The notes beneath the pieces were generated by a model. That model saw only the letters and a program-made list of their open reading frames with translations, was not told the origin of the DNA and did not search any database. Positions 1-11,530 of a stretch of DNA of 64,000 bases are shown piece after piece (the first letter of the stretch is position 1; every line of letters begins with the position of its first letter). The stretch comes from Adiantum capillus-veneris (lineage: Eukaryota; Streptophyta; Polypodiopsida; Polypodiales; Pteridaceae). The stretch spans positions 104,915,087 through 104,979,086 of the forward strand of contig CM043966.1 in assembly GCA_014529385.2 (NCBI GenBank), given 5' to 3'. The translations under genes and the position numbers were made by a program.

Positions 1-10
1 GCGTTTGCAC

Positions 11-13
<3 letters not shown>

Positions 14-49
<36 letters not shown>
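14..49 (+). repeat. (CT)n microsatellite
   Basis: An uninterrupted run of 18 CT units. It is one of the TC-strand runs of the kind that border LINE copies elsewhere in the window, but no LINE sequence is recognised next to it here. Confidence 0.95.
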
Positions 50-52
<3 letters not shown>

Positions 53-178
53 TGTGTTCGCGTACAACTGGGATTATGCGTTGTGCGATTCATCAGGTAT
101 GCAGATTTGTCAATTTTATGATTGCAGTATGTTGTTTTTAGTGTTTTGTAGGGCACTCAGCGCCTCCGTTTGTAGCAG

Positions 179-195
179 TGGTATCCGAGCCGAGG
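179..195 (+). promoter_or_regulatory. Primer-binding-site-like sequence of an LTR retrotransposon
   Basis: TGGTATCCGAGCCGAGG resembles TGGTATCAGAGC, the usual plant site complementary to initiator tRNA-Met that follows a 5' LTR. Upstream sequence ending TTTGTAGCA would be the LTR end. No coding part of such an element follows, so this is a remnant at best. Confidence 0.45.
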
Positions 196-1149
196 CTACA
201 CTCCAAAGATTGAAGATTCGGATAACCAAAGGCTAAGCACAATTACACAATATTATTTTACTTCATCTAAATTTATTATTTTATTTCTTCTCAATCAAGG
301 TAATTAAGTATCATTCTTCATCAAAATATGATAAAGAAAAGTAACTTGAATAATATAATAAGAATCATGATATCTTATGCAGAAGGATCTATTGTAATGG
401 CATGATGAATCAATTTGAGGTTATAATAGGGGTAAATATGTGAGAGTGCGAAGAAAAGACGAGTGCATCAACTCCCAAAGTCCCAAGATTGTCAAGACCT
501 AGTTAAATGCCCATAAGAAAGACAAGTAGAAGAAGAGTTAAAGGCAGACTATTGTAGGAATAAACCAGGAGACCTTGGAGAGTGTTCGAACTACATTACA
601 TCTTTGATTGTTCCCACCTTGACCTTCATGAGAGATGGCGTAAGCATTGGTTATATTCAACAGAGCGGAGCTCACTCTTGCCCATATAAGGTCATCAAGC
701 GAGTGAAGCACACACTCTGTCTCGAATTGTTATTTATTTTTTTACAATTGCAATTAAATAATATACTCGTGTTCCGCTACCTCAGTTGTTGTTGGTGCGG
801 CCATTGATAAATCAGTTGTAAGCTCGCCTGCAAGCAGCAGCAGCAGTAGCTAACAAGGGTATGACCCTATGGCTACTAACAAAAGCAACGGCGTGCGGCA
901 GAGGGGAAAAAAAAAGGGAACGACTACGAGTCTCTGCATGCCAGTAGCACCAACAAACTGTTTTGCATGCCAGTAGCACTCACCAAGCCGTCCCAACCAG
1001 ATTTTGTTTTGGGCCAACACTAGCAGCCTCAAGCTGGCTCACGTGCACCATCAGATAGGTTTGCTACACCTACACACTGAAGTTGAGAGCGGCTGCCAAT
1101 CATTTTTGTTTCCATATACATGTGGTAGTGATGTGTGTGAACACACTAG
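196..1149. other. Unassigned stretch
   Basis: AT-rich to mixed sequence with only short unconvincing open frames. I see no domain, tRNA or clear repeat. A short (CAG)n-like stretch is at 833-848. Confidence 0.5.
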
Positions 1150-1350
1150 GACCGCCGGGGCATTTTTTCCCTCTTTAGGAGGTTTTTCCCCCCGAGCATT
1201 GTATATAGGTCCATCACTCTAGGGCTATCTATCTTTCCATTGTATACTAAGTAACACACTCTCTATTGTGTGCCTTGAGCTTCCTTCGTCTTCTCCAAGC
1301 TGTGTGCGTTTCTCTGCAACCCTAATTCCAACAATTGGTATAAGAGCAGG
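1150..1350 (+). mobile_element. Copia-type LTR end with tRNA-Met primer-binding site (remnant)
   Basis: A TATA-like TATATAGG at 1202-1209 is followed about 125 bp later by CCAACA, then TGGTATAAGAGCAGG at 1336-1350. This layout (TATA box, short R-U5, terminal CA, PBS matching TGGTATCAGAGC) is the classic 5' end of a Ty1/Copia element. Sequence after the PBS stops at about 1436, where the MED16 duplicate begins, so no gag or pol remains. The LTR start was not located. Confidence 0.55.
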
Positions 1351-1436
1351 TTGTGTTCTCTTGGGCTTAGTCACCAGCTGCTCCAGTACACGCCTGCTCA
1401 CTTTCTCCGATTTCAGTGAGCTTTGGCGAGCGTTAG

Positions 1437-1803
1437 TAATGTTCTCCATCTTTTCTATGAAGGTCGCCACTCTTGTGAAGCTGTAGGACCTTGCTAAACT
1501 ATCTATCGTCTTGAAGTGGGCGGAACTATATTCAAACATAAAGAGAGGAGAACAAAAGTGGTTACATTTGTCGATATGATAGAGCCACCTAAATCTAGCA
1601 CCTTTCCCTTCTTGCTCGTAGACGTTTCTTTTTGGTAGATGGCGAGTAGAAGAAGAAAATACATCAGACGACTTGAACCCATGCCCCCCACACATGGGAC
1701 AAGCGTCCCTATATCTTCCTGTCCACCATTCATTCACAACAATACTCAATATGCTTGTGTTTGGCTTTGCCAGTGCACCTGCCTATTGTCCACAAAGAAT
1801 ACA
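1437..1803 (-). pseudogene. MED16: Decayed second copy of MED16 terminal exon and 3' flank
   Basis: Exon-equivalent bases are 1803-1664, behind the same TTTTGTAG acceptor. It reads CILCGQ and then hits an in-frame TAG, and a one-base deletion in the run of G after CPMCGG shifts the end of the frame (140 bp against 141). Downstream sequence to 1437 matches the flank of the intact copy. If the transcript were spliced here, the protein would lack its CPMCGG terminus. Which copy is ancestral is not shown by sequence alone. Confidence 0.88.
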
Positions 1804-1829
1804 CTACAAAACATACAACAAACCTTGTG

Positions 1830-2180
1830 TTTGGCTTTGCCAGTGCACTTGTTTGTTGTCCACAACGAATACACAAGAAGATTTAGGAATTTTCTCATGT
1901 AGGAAAAGGGAGACTTTTTTAGTATTTTTTATACAATGCATAACATCATGAGCTTCTGCTTGGGAGGCACCGCATACCTAGCTAGGTACGATTGGGGGCA
2001 CGGACCGCCGGCCAGGTGGGTCCACAATGAATACACAAGAAGATTTATAAATTTTCTCATGTGGGAAAAGGGAGACTTTTTTAGTGTTTTTCATACAATG
2101 CATAATATCATGAGCTTCTGCTCGGGAGGCACCGCATACCTAGCTAGGTACAATTGGGGGCAGGGGACCGCCGGCCCCCC
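1830..2180 (+). repeat. Tandem duplication of about 162 bp containing MED16 exon fragments
   Basis: Sequence from about 1857 recurs about 162 bp later (ACACAAGAAGATTTA at 1871 and 2033; TTTTCTCATGT and GGGAGACTTTTTTAGT shared). Each unit starts with the reverse complement of the first bases of the MED16 last exon (1858-1875 and 2019-2037), so pieces of that exon start occur three times here in addition to the intact copy at 5430. The unit also includes the left arm of the hairpin at 2104-2258. Confidence 0.8.
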
Positions 2181-2258
2181 CACCGCGCCGGCAGTCCCCT
2201 GCCCCCAATCGTACCTAGCTAGGTATGTCGTGCCTCCCTCATAGAAGCTCATGATGTT
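2104..2258. repeat. Large inverted repeat (foldback hairpin)
   Basis: Two arms of about 65-70 bp face each other across a short C-rich centre near 2176-2190. Paired blocks include ATCATGAGCTTCTG with AGAAGCTCATGAT, GGAGGCACCGCATACC with GGTATGTCGTGCCTCC, CCTAGCTAGGTA with TACCTAGCTAGG, and GGGGGCAGGGGACCGCCGGC with its near complement. A single left arm also occurs at 1945-2012. It looks like a foldback or MITE-type element. Confidence 0.85.
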
Positions 2259-2309
2259 GCGTTAAGTCATAATGTGGGAATTATTGTGAGAATCTGTCCA
2301 AAACTTCTC

Positions 2310-2580
2310 GTGATACACTACAAAACATACAACAAAACTTATGTTAGCACTGTCTGGTTGTCTAAGACCCCATGAGAATATTACTCAATCTTGCAACAAC
2401 TGCTGGGGGAAGAGAGTCAACATGATCATCATGTGTGCGTAATACCACATCAAATCTTCGCAAGATGAGATCTTGTTGTATGCTGTCATAAACATTATAA
2501 TTATTTAAACAAAAGAGTATTTGTCAACCCAAGCTCTACCTAGCCAATAACTTAGTTTTAAGTACTCTCCTCGGGGGATC
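2310..2580 (-). other. Duplicated intron sequence next to decayed MED16 exon
   Basis: Counterpart of 5431-5690. It is separated from its exon copy (ending 1803) by the roughly 500-bp tandem/hairpin block, which therefore inserted after the duplication or replaced sequence there. Confidence 0.75.
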
Positions 2581-2810
2581 ACTCTAGCCTTTTTGGCTTG
2601 CCCAAAGGGCAAAGGCTTTATTGTTGTGTTCTCTTTTTCTGGCTGAAGTTAGAAAGAGAACAAAAAAATTGGCTTGTTTTTTTATCTACAATATTTTCCA
2701 TTGGTAGATACATAAAGTAGTGCTTGCTATGATTATAAATTCCTTGGGAGAACCATGATGTCATAATTGCACCGGGGAAATACTTAATCGGATACTTGCG
2801 TGATCTTGGG

Positions 2811-2866
<56 letters not shown>

Positions 2867-3787
2867 GAAAGATTATATGTTTCATCACCCTTTTTCTCAT
2901 AATCTTTCAAGCCTTGAAATAGGCATGTATAATAAAATGTGATGGAATTTCTTGGACATACAAGGGTTTGAATACATGGCCTAGAGGGGGTGACATGGGT
3001 TAAAAGCCATGTAAACCCAATGTTCTCTTGAAGTTGATTATCAAGAGGTTGCTTCAAGCCTCTTGCGATAGCTAAACAATACAATAGACCTCTATTTTCT
3101 CTCATGAAGAGACTGGCATGAATAACATCTAAAAGTTGCAATTACTTTGTATTTCTATGGCTCTAAATGAACAAGATTGAATTCTTTAAAGAATCAAGAA
3201 AAATACCCCTCGATATTATACCAAAAACATGGAGCATGTTGACAAACTAGATTAGATACTAGTTTTATCTCAGAGCATCCATAATTCTATTAAAATTGTT
3301 AATATGCTCTATAGAGGTGTTTAAGGTTAACCAAGATCAAGGTAGGTCAACAGGTGTGTAATAACTCCTTGCTTCGCGTAATTCGAAATCATTATCAATA
3401 GAATATTAGAACAATTGAATGGAAACTACAAAATCTTATGTAACTTAGCTACATCATATAGCAACTCATTTGTTGAAAAACCTTGAAACAATAAACAAAA
3501 CGTAACATTGATAAGAATTGGAGTCTCGAGTCCATCCCCATTGCAAACTAATAGATAAATGCTCACTCCTAAAAGAGCATTCATAACATGCCGATTTGGT
3601 TTGAAAGAGTAAGACAGCCATAGGGGTCCAAATTCATGCAAAAAGTGAAGCGTCTTTCCTTAAGATTGGAAGAACCATCTCTCTTTAGGGGCTGCTTTGC
3701 ACTTTCTTATTCCATAGAGCAAGGCATGAGTTTGTAGGGCTCGCATATGGTCATTTTAATGAGAACAAGCACATAATTGGAGCAGTT
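2581..3787. other. Unassigned stretch with (GA)n
   Basis: No coding signal. The long Leu/Ser open frame on the minus strand at 2761-3141 is made by the GA microsatellite at 2813-2862. Nothing else recognisable. Confidence 0.5.
2813..2862 (+). repeat. (GA)n microsatellite
   Basis: About 25 GA units on the plus strand (TC on the minus strand). No LINE end abuts it, unlike the TC runs at 14023, 32212, 46734 and 53258. Confidence 0.95.
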
Positions 3788-4344
3788 TTACCGATAATAA
3801 CCAATAATCACTAAGAGATACAAGATTGATGTCTTACAAAAGTTTTACTCGAGATTATGCTAAATTTGGTAATCGCACATGGACATCCTATTAGACGATG
3901 TCACTCTTGACTACTTTGAGTGAGGATTATAATGCTTCGATTTTGTTGACACAAGTCCTATGATGGTTTTGTTGGCCCTACCTTTCAGTAGAAAGGGAGG
4001 ATGTATGCGAAGGGAGTTTTAACCCACGTACATCGGAGCACCTTTCAAATTTTCGAAGGTATGTTTTATTTTTCTCCTTTAATATCTAGTCTCTCTTCTT
4101 TTTCCCTTCCCTCTCTCTCCAATCGAATGAAAGGCAGTGCCAGCGTGCATCTCAAGATAACCAACAATAACCAACAATCAGTAAGGGATACACGATTGAT
4201 GTCTTACACAAGTTTTAATCGAGATTATGCTGAATTTGGTAATTGTACATGGACTTCCTGTTAGATGACGTCACCCTTTACTTTGAATGAAGATTATAAT
4301 GCTTGGATTTTGTCAAGACAAGTCCTATGATGGTTTTGTTTGCC
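3788..4344. repeat. Diverged direct repeat, two units of about 190 bp
   Basis: Bases 3788-3974 and 4155-4344 align along their length. Shared words include GATTGATGTCTTACA, TCGAGATTATGCT, GATTATAATGCTT and CAAGTCCTATGATGGTTTTG. They are separated by about 180 bp containing a purine-rich AAAGGGAGGATG. They could be remnants of short LTRs or a local duplication. No coding domain lies between them. Confidence 0.7.
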
Positions 4345-4869
4345 AGCACAAGGGGATTGATAAATGGCATTAAATTATGAGGAATGTCAAGCTGTTACAT
4401 CACAAGGTTGACTATTCCCATGTCTGAAGCAATTGATTAAAATATGAAACTTATCAAAGCAAAAAGAGTCATTTGATTCATGAATGTGATGCAATGGGGA
4501 GACATTTTTCAAATATTCATGTGTCGAGTTTCTTGATAGCGGGGGCCTTATGACAAGTCCAACCATTTGGTAGAAGTTATCTTTTAAGCCTCTTATAGAG
4601 TCTGACTTTTAACCCTTTTGTTGGGTGTCACTGTTCTTCAATGGCTTATGCTTCTGATGTATGAGAATACCAGTAACCGGATCTACATGGGTGTGCTAAA
4701 AGCCATCAATGTCAATACCACTTTAAATGACCTTGAAGTATGTGGCAAGCTTTTCCATGTTTTGACAGAGTTCTAATCACACTCCTAAATTCTAGTTTCT
4801 CTCTCTAGGTGTGGCTACATGACTAGTCAGGTGGGCGGATATAAACCTGCCCTAAGCAATCCCAACAAG
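4345..4869. other. Unassigned stretch
   Basis: No open frame of note, no repeat and no RNA gene recognised between the direct repeat and the MED16 3' flank. Confidence 0.5.
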
Positions 4870-5289
4870 AATGTAATGGTAATGTTCTGCATCTTTTGTA
4901 TGAAGGTCACCTTTCTTGGCTAATCTATCTATGGTCTTGAAGTGGGCGGAACTATATTTGAACATAAAGAGAGGAGAACAAAGGTGGTTACATTTGTCGA
5001 TATGATACAGCCACCAAAATCCAGCACCTTTCACCTCCAACTACAAACCACATGTCACACTCCAAGTTATAAATAGGGATCCCGATATGCTGTGAGAGAA
5101 CAATTTCTATACCATCTGAAGCAACAACAGTGTCTGCTGAAGGAATCTCCTCACCTTTTCTGAGGAGCAAGTGTAAGCAAGCTTTTTTCCCAGAAACACG
5201 ACATCTATGACCTGGATAATCGGTGAGCTTTCCCTTCTTGCTCGTAGACGTTTCTTTCTGATAGATGCCAGTAGAAGAAGAAAAATACA
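4870..5289 (-). other. MED16 3' UTR / downstream flank, copy 2 of a local duplication
   Basis: This sequence follows the MED16 stop. It matches 1437-1663 closely except for about 195 bp (5033-5227) present only here, flanked by direct repeats CTTTC at 5028-5032 and 5228-5232. The extra piece may be a small insertion with a 5-bp duplication here, or a deletion in the other copy. On the minus strand it has an open frame in line with the codons after the MED16 stop, but I do not recognise it. No clear AATAAA signal was seen. Confidence 0.6.
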
Positions 5290-5430
5290 TCAGACGACTT
5301 GAACCCATGGCCCCCCACACATAGGACAAGCGCCCCTATATCTTCCTGTCCACCATGCATCCACATCAGTACTCGTTATGCTTGAGTTTGGCTTTGCCAG
5401 TGCACCTGTCTGCCGTCCACAACGAATACA
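5290..5430 (-). CDS. MED16: MED16 terminal exon
   Basis: A 141-bp exon (46 codons plus TGA) behind a TTTTGTAG acceptor. It starts [14 protein letters not shown] and ends [15 protein letters not shown] followed by PWVQVV. The two Cys pairs (CIRC and CPMC) form the predicted zinc-binding C-terminus seen in plant MED16. The frame is intact, unlike the second copy at 1664-1803, so this is the likely functional end of the gene. Confidence 0.92.
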   Translation of the reverse strand, partial: CIRCGRQTGALAKPNSSITSTDVDAWWTGRYRGACPMCGGPWVQVV

Positions 5431-8400
5431 CTACAAAATATACAACAAAACTTATGTCAGTACTGCCTGGTTGTTTAAGATCCATAAAAACATAGTCAAT
5501 TTTGCAACAACTGCTGGGGGAAGAGAGTCAACATCATCACCATGTGTGCGTAATGCCACATTGAATCTTTGCAAGAGGAGATCTTGTTGTATGTTGTCAT
5601 AAACATCAGAATTATTCAAACAAAAGAGTATTCATCAACCCAAGCTCTACCTAGCCAATAACCTAGTTTACAGTACTCTCCTAGGGGCTAGGTTATTGGG
5701 GACGAGAGAGGATCCTTTGTTGTAGTTGGGGATGTCAAAGTTACAAGTACAACAGCTTGATGATGGGCAGCGCACGGTGGGCCGGGCAGCCTGTTCGGGC
5801 TGTAGATAGCTGCAATGGAGGCAGGGCTGATGGAGCTACTTTGAAGGAGGCCCAAGGAGGCAATGGCTGCCCCGACTCCACCCGTAGCACTCATCTGTGA
5901 GCCAGGCAGCTTCCTTGGCCATTGGCTTGCACCCGGCTCATCGACTGCCTCTTCTTGGGACATTTCACATCTTGCTTTTCAATCTGATTGCTCTCACGAG
6001 TCCCCTTTCCTCCAAAGGTGAAGTTCTCTAAGGGGGGGGGGGACAAGCTGCCAAAGAAGGCACACAATCTCTCGGCTCTGTATTCTCTCTTCACCGGCAT
6101 GCGTAGAGGAGTGAGATGGCCATGTCATTGTAGTAGAGGCTGATCTTCTTGTTGGGGTTGCATGCCTAAATGGAGAAGATAAGGTCAGTGTTGATGTTGA
6201 ACCTGCTAGGTGTGGGTGACGCGGTGCTGAGCTTGAACTCATTGACGGTTGCCTTTGTAACTGATAATTTTGACGCCTTAGGCCTCAGCACTAGGTGCAG
6301 TACACGAGCTGCACATGTGCACATATGTGTTAGCTTTGTGAGCATAATGTTTGTGTATTATAGGCCAATCAATGCATCATTTGCATGTATGCATGCAGAA
6401 ATCGGAGTGCAGTAGAAGTAGTACAAATCTGCCCTCATCCAAATAGACTGCATAGCACAAGCCTACATCTGAGTAATATTGAACAGAGAAATATTAAGGC
6501 TCTCCGAGTTTTGAGACTCAAAAATATACAGAAAGTTGCAGAGATGACAGGTTGGGAAGGAGTTCCAACTTCCAAATCTAGTGGCTGAATTTAGTAGGTG
6601 GGTTAGGGGCAAGCCTTGTGAAAGCTGGCGATCATTTGCCAAAGCTACAGGAACTCACGTTTCGGGAGCAATGATGACTTGACAGATGTGGGACCCATCT
6701 CTGATGCTTTTCCTACCCTGACTAATTTAGAATTGATTGGATGTTGGAAGCAGCAGTGTTAGAATGCGGGACCTCACCCCACTAGGCGCAGGCTGATTTT
6801 GTGTAAATGTGCAGTGTACTAGGACGTGGTGCTGATGGGTCAAGATCGAGCCTTGTCAAGGCTGGCCAGTGAATGACGAAGCTGTAGGAACTCACAATCC
6901 TTAATAATGATCATTGGTAGAGGTGGGGCCATTTTTGACACCTTCCTGAGGGTGGTGATATTGGAGCGACACTCTGCATGATGGTGTGAGACCTATGGGA
7001 CCACACTAAAGATGGGAGCAAGGAATTGTAATGGGTCACTTCGTCTTGTGGACAGCTTTATGAGGAGAGACATCGTCTTTCGCTCAGAGACACACCAAGC
7101 ACCAAGACAGCTTATGGAACATGTGACAGCTTGTCAAGCAGAGACGAGATCAAAGCAGAGAGGCAGAGGGTCAGGAGGAGTAGAAGCTCTATTCAGAGAG
7201 GAGTTACTGCCGCGGCCCGCTTGTGCATATTGTTCGGAGAGATGCTCGGGCCAAATACATGTGGGTGAGATTGAGGGCTGAGACAGGCAAATTCTTGTAC
7301 ATTGCTATATGTTACTTTCCTCCCATCACATCGGTGTATTTTGCACCTGGAGGACAATCCCCTTTCTCTATATCAGATGAGGACATATGGGAGTTTTCTA
7401 GAGATGGTGACATCATTCTCTTGGGGGACTTTAATGCCTGTACGAGAAATCATTAGACAACTCCTTATGATACCTCTAATGAGATTATGAGAGAGCTAGA
7501 TACCAGTGATGTGGGGCTTGACAGACACTCATAAGAAACGACCCAAACTATTTGGAGCAAGTTACAGAACGGAGAGAACGAATATCCTTATTCCAGCTGG
7601 GATGGTTACCTCTACCACCACCAAGCAATTTGTGTGGCCGTACCATTGAGGAAGAAAATCATAGAAGAAGCACATGCTTCGCCTTATGCAGGCCACTGGG
7701 GTATTCTCCCTACGAATTTAGCATTGGCAAGATATTTCTTTTGGCCAAGCCTTAAAGCACACATCGATCAGTTTGTCAAGGAATGTTTGGTTTGCCAAAA
7801 AGTCAAATACAATCGGCATAAGACGCCAAGGTTACTCCAACCTTTGCCTCTGCATGATCAACCTTGGGAGAGTATCGCCATGGATTTTATTCCGAATCTT
7901 TTAAAGACTTAGATTGGAAATGATGCGATCTAGACCATTGCGGATAGACTTAGTAAGCAAGCTCACTTCATTCCAGTTAGGAAGGCGATCAAAGCGGACC
8001 ACATGGTTAGGATTTTTCTAGCATAGATCTTTAAGCATCATGGGATGCCCAAGTCTATTGTGATTGATCGAGATCCTCGCATGACAGGAAATTTTTGGTG
8101 TGGTTTGTTTGATAACCTTGGCACGAAGTTGAATTTTTCTTCTGCATATCATCCCCAAATGGATGGGCAAAATAAGATCACCAATTCCACAATGTTGGAT
8201 ATGTTAAATCTTATGTGTCAGACAGACAGACTGATTGGGAGAAGTATTTGCCCCTTGTCGAGTACGTGTATAACAATACCCTATATTCCGCTACGGGGAA
8301 AGCACCCTTTGAGATTCTTTATGGTAAGTCTTTGCTTCCACCAATCATTTTAACTTAGGATAAGATATTTGCAGCATTTGAGTTTGCCCGGGATATGGAC

Positions 8401-11400
8401 ACGGCCTACGAGCAAGTTAAGAGAGAAATTTTACGCTCTCAAAAAAAACACAAGAAAGCTGCGGATAAGCACAAAAAGAATTTGGACTTAAAAGTCGGTC
8501 AATTGGCTTTACTCAAGTTTGAGAAGGCATCAAGACTAAAGAAACAAGCGCTTCATAAGGGGGAAGTGGTAAAACTTTCCAATCGTTATTATGGGCCGTT
8601 TAAGATAATTGACCAAGTGAACGATGTGACATTTCGATTAGAGCTACCGCTTAATTGAAGGATGCATAATGCTTTCCATGTTAGTTTACTATGATCATAT
8701 GTGGGACCGCCTCCAAGTCAGCCTATTGCTGAGGAACCTCTTGACGTTGAGGAAACCGAAGAAATACTCCAACCGGAGTAGATCATTCATCATCGGGAGT
8801 GGCCACTCAAGTTCGGAACCATTACACAGAAGTATTTGGTAAAGTTCAAGAATTATTCTACTTTAGACGCTCAGTGGATGACCGAGCAGGAATTAGCATC
8901 TATCCTGAGACTCTGGAAGGATATGTACAAGCACTATAGTTGAGGAAAATTCTTTACAAGCCAGAGGGATATTGCTAAATGGAGTATTTTTCTATTTTTT
9001 TGAGTAATTTCTATTTATTGAAATTAGGATATTTACATGTGTGCACTTGAACCGTAAAGGTTAGGAACTGTAGATCTACTAGAATTGATAAAAAGCCATC
9101 AGGAACGGATAACTCTGATGTGTCATATGATGGGTGACATTAAGCATTGCGAAGGGTTGTATTGTTAGTTCGGTGGGAGAGACCGGGAAGTGGATATTCC
9201 TGATGCGTCACATGATGGTGACGGGAGCTTCTGAAAGGGGATTTTCCATTGGTCTGGTAGGAAATCTGAATTGGAAAAAGGAATACCCGTAAAGACGCAA
9301 GCACAAGAATAAAGATGGGTTTTGAGAAGCTTTTTCTAAAAAGCGGAATACTTTTAAGCTTTCCGGGAAAAGCATATGCTTTTCCGCGAGGAACTGTGTT
9401 TGCATTGCATCTGTGCTTGAGAACTGCATCCAAGGACGCCTTGTGTGAGTTTTTAGCTCACAAAGTTTTATTGAGTTTTTAAATAGGTTCACACATTTTG
9501 ACCGGCCGCCCACTTATTACTTGAACTAAAGCAAGGTACTCTATAAATACCAGCGCTATACGAGTAGTTGTTTCGTGTTTGTGCTTTCTGCAGGTACTCT
9601 TTTACGGAGTAGGAGTAAAAAGGCCTTGGTCTACGCTCAAGGACTCTGCAAACAGAATCAAGAACGACTGTAGAGTTCTGTACTCCGTGTGCAGACGGAA
9701 TTGAGAGCTCGTCTCTTGGAATTTCCCGAACGGGAAGAAATCGACCATTGAGTATGAGATTTAGAACGAAGATTCTCTTTGGGGGGGGGGAGGGGGGACC
9801 AGCCCATCTTCTGGCACCCAATATTGTGTCGATCTTCTCCCTTATCTCTTTTGGTTGAAAGTCTACATATTTTCAGCTTGTTCAGGGACATGGATTCCAT
9901 TGTTGTTATATGTTGATGATATTGTGTTGATTTCTGACTTACCGGAGGGTATGCAACGACATTTGGATGCATTTACATAGCTTTGCGGAGGATAGTGGAT
10001 TGTCTATAAACCTTGGTAAAAGCAAGGTTATGGTGTTTAACAACACACCGCAGTGGATCAGGACTACATCCACTTATGGTCAAGAGATCATGGAGTACAC
10101 AGATGCATACACCTATCTTGGGGTAGTCTTTACTGGGCCAAGGTTTTCTTTGAAGAGGGCAACAAAGACCAAACTGACTAGAGCGTATGTGGCCTTGGTA
10201 GGATTGGAGAGGATGTGTTCGCAAGTTCAGTTCTAGGAACCCCAACCAAAATTCTGGCTCTTTGATACCTTGGTAGCGTCAGCTATGCTCTAAAGATTGG
10301 GGACCCTCTGTGGGTCATGATGGGTGGAGAGGTATGGAGAGGCCCTTGGTATCTATGATCACCCAACTGATTAGAGCCAAGGCCTCTGTGCCACATGAGA
10401 TCATTAGAGCGGAGTTAGCAAACCCTCCTATGGAGATAGAGGTGCTTAGCAGATCAGTCTCCTTTATGCAGAACTTATGGGATACTCTAGAGACAGATAT
10501 GCCACATTGGCCATTGAGTCCTCCAAACAATGAGCTTCACAAGGGGACACAACATGCTGGTATGCACAAATGTCAGCATGGTTCCAGATACATGGCTTCA
10601 ACATGGACAGATTACCACCCTTTTAGTACTCCCTTGATGCACCATCCCTGTCTCTTACTCGCACGGAGATTACTAGACTCATTCGCCAGGACTTGACCCA
10701 GTTCGACACCAAGAGGACATAGATAGAGCCAGCACAGGAGTTGGGCACGAAGATGGCTTTCTATAGAGAGCATCTTCTCCAACTCACAGGGGATGGATTT
10801 GTGAATCAACCTAGCTATATGGATACACATCTATCTCATGGGTTACGGTGTGCCATTGGTCAAATACGGACATCTTCACACACAGACTAAGATTGGTAGA
10901 TTAAGAGGGATACCGGTAGCCAGCAGGATATGCCATCTATGCCACACAAGGCCAGAGACAGAGATGCAGTATATATGTCAGTGCACAATGTATCACGCGA
11001 TACGGGGTCGCTTCCACTATCTATTTAGAGAAGGCTTCGAACCTTACTCCAGAATCATGAGCTATCAGGACCAGAGTTGTCTTGGATTGTATTTGCTTCA
11101 GTTGCACAGACACAAAGACAATTTATTGAGGAGATCTAGAGAGAGACAATCCCAAAGACAAATTGGACAAATAGAGGAGCAGCCACCACTGCAAAGCTCA
11201 GCCTAGACTCACACACCGCTGTACTCTCATTGACCGAGCATTGGAGTTAGGAGATTGAGATGCCCATGACTGAGGAGAGGAGACTACCGCAGAACAGCGA
11301 TACTGTCTCGACATACAAAGTGCAGATGAGGATGGATTAATGATCACACATACCCCACATAGTTCCAGCTAGTAGCACTTCTAGTTTCATTTTATTTTTT

Positions 11401-11496
11401 TGTACCCAAACATGGTATTAGATTCACCAGTTTGTAACGGTTTGGTCTCATAGGTCATTTTAGCCTCTTGAAGAAGTTAATATATCATTTCATCTC

Positions 11497-11530
<34 letters not shown>

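Noticed and set aside
179-195. A tRNA gene near the PBS-like sequence
   Set aside because: No cloverleaf can be drawn; the match is to the complement of the tRNA-Met 3' end, as expected of a primer-binding site.
2761-3141. 126-codon minus-strand open frame with a long Leu-Ser run
   Set aside because: The run is the translated GA microsatellite and the rest has no recognised domain.
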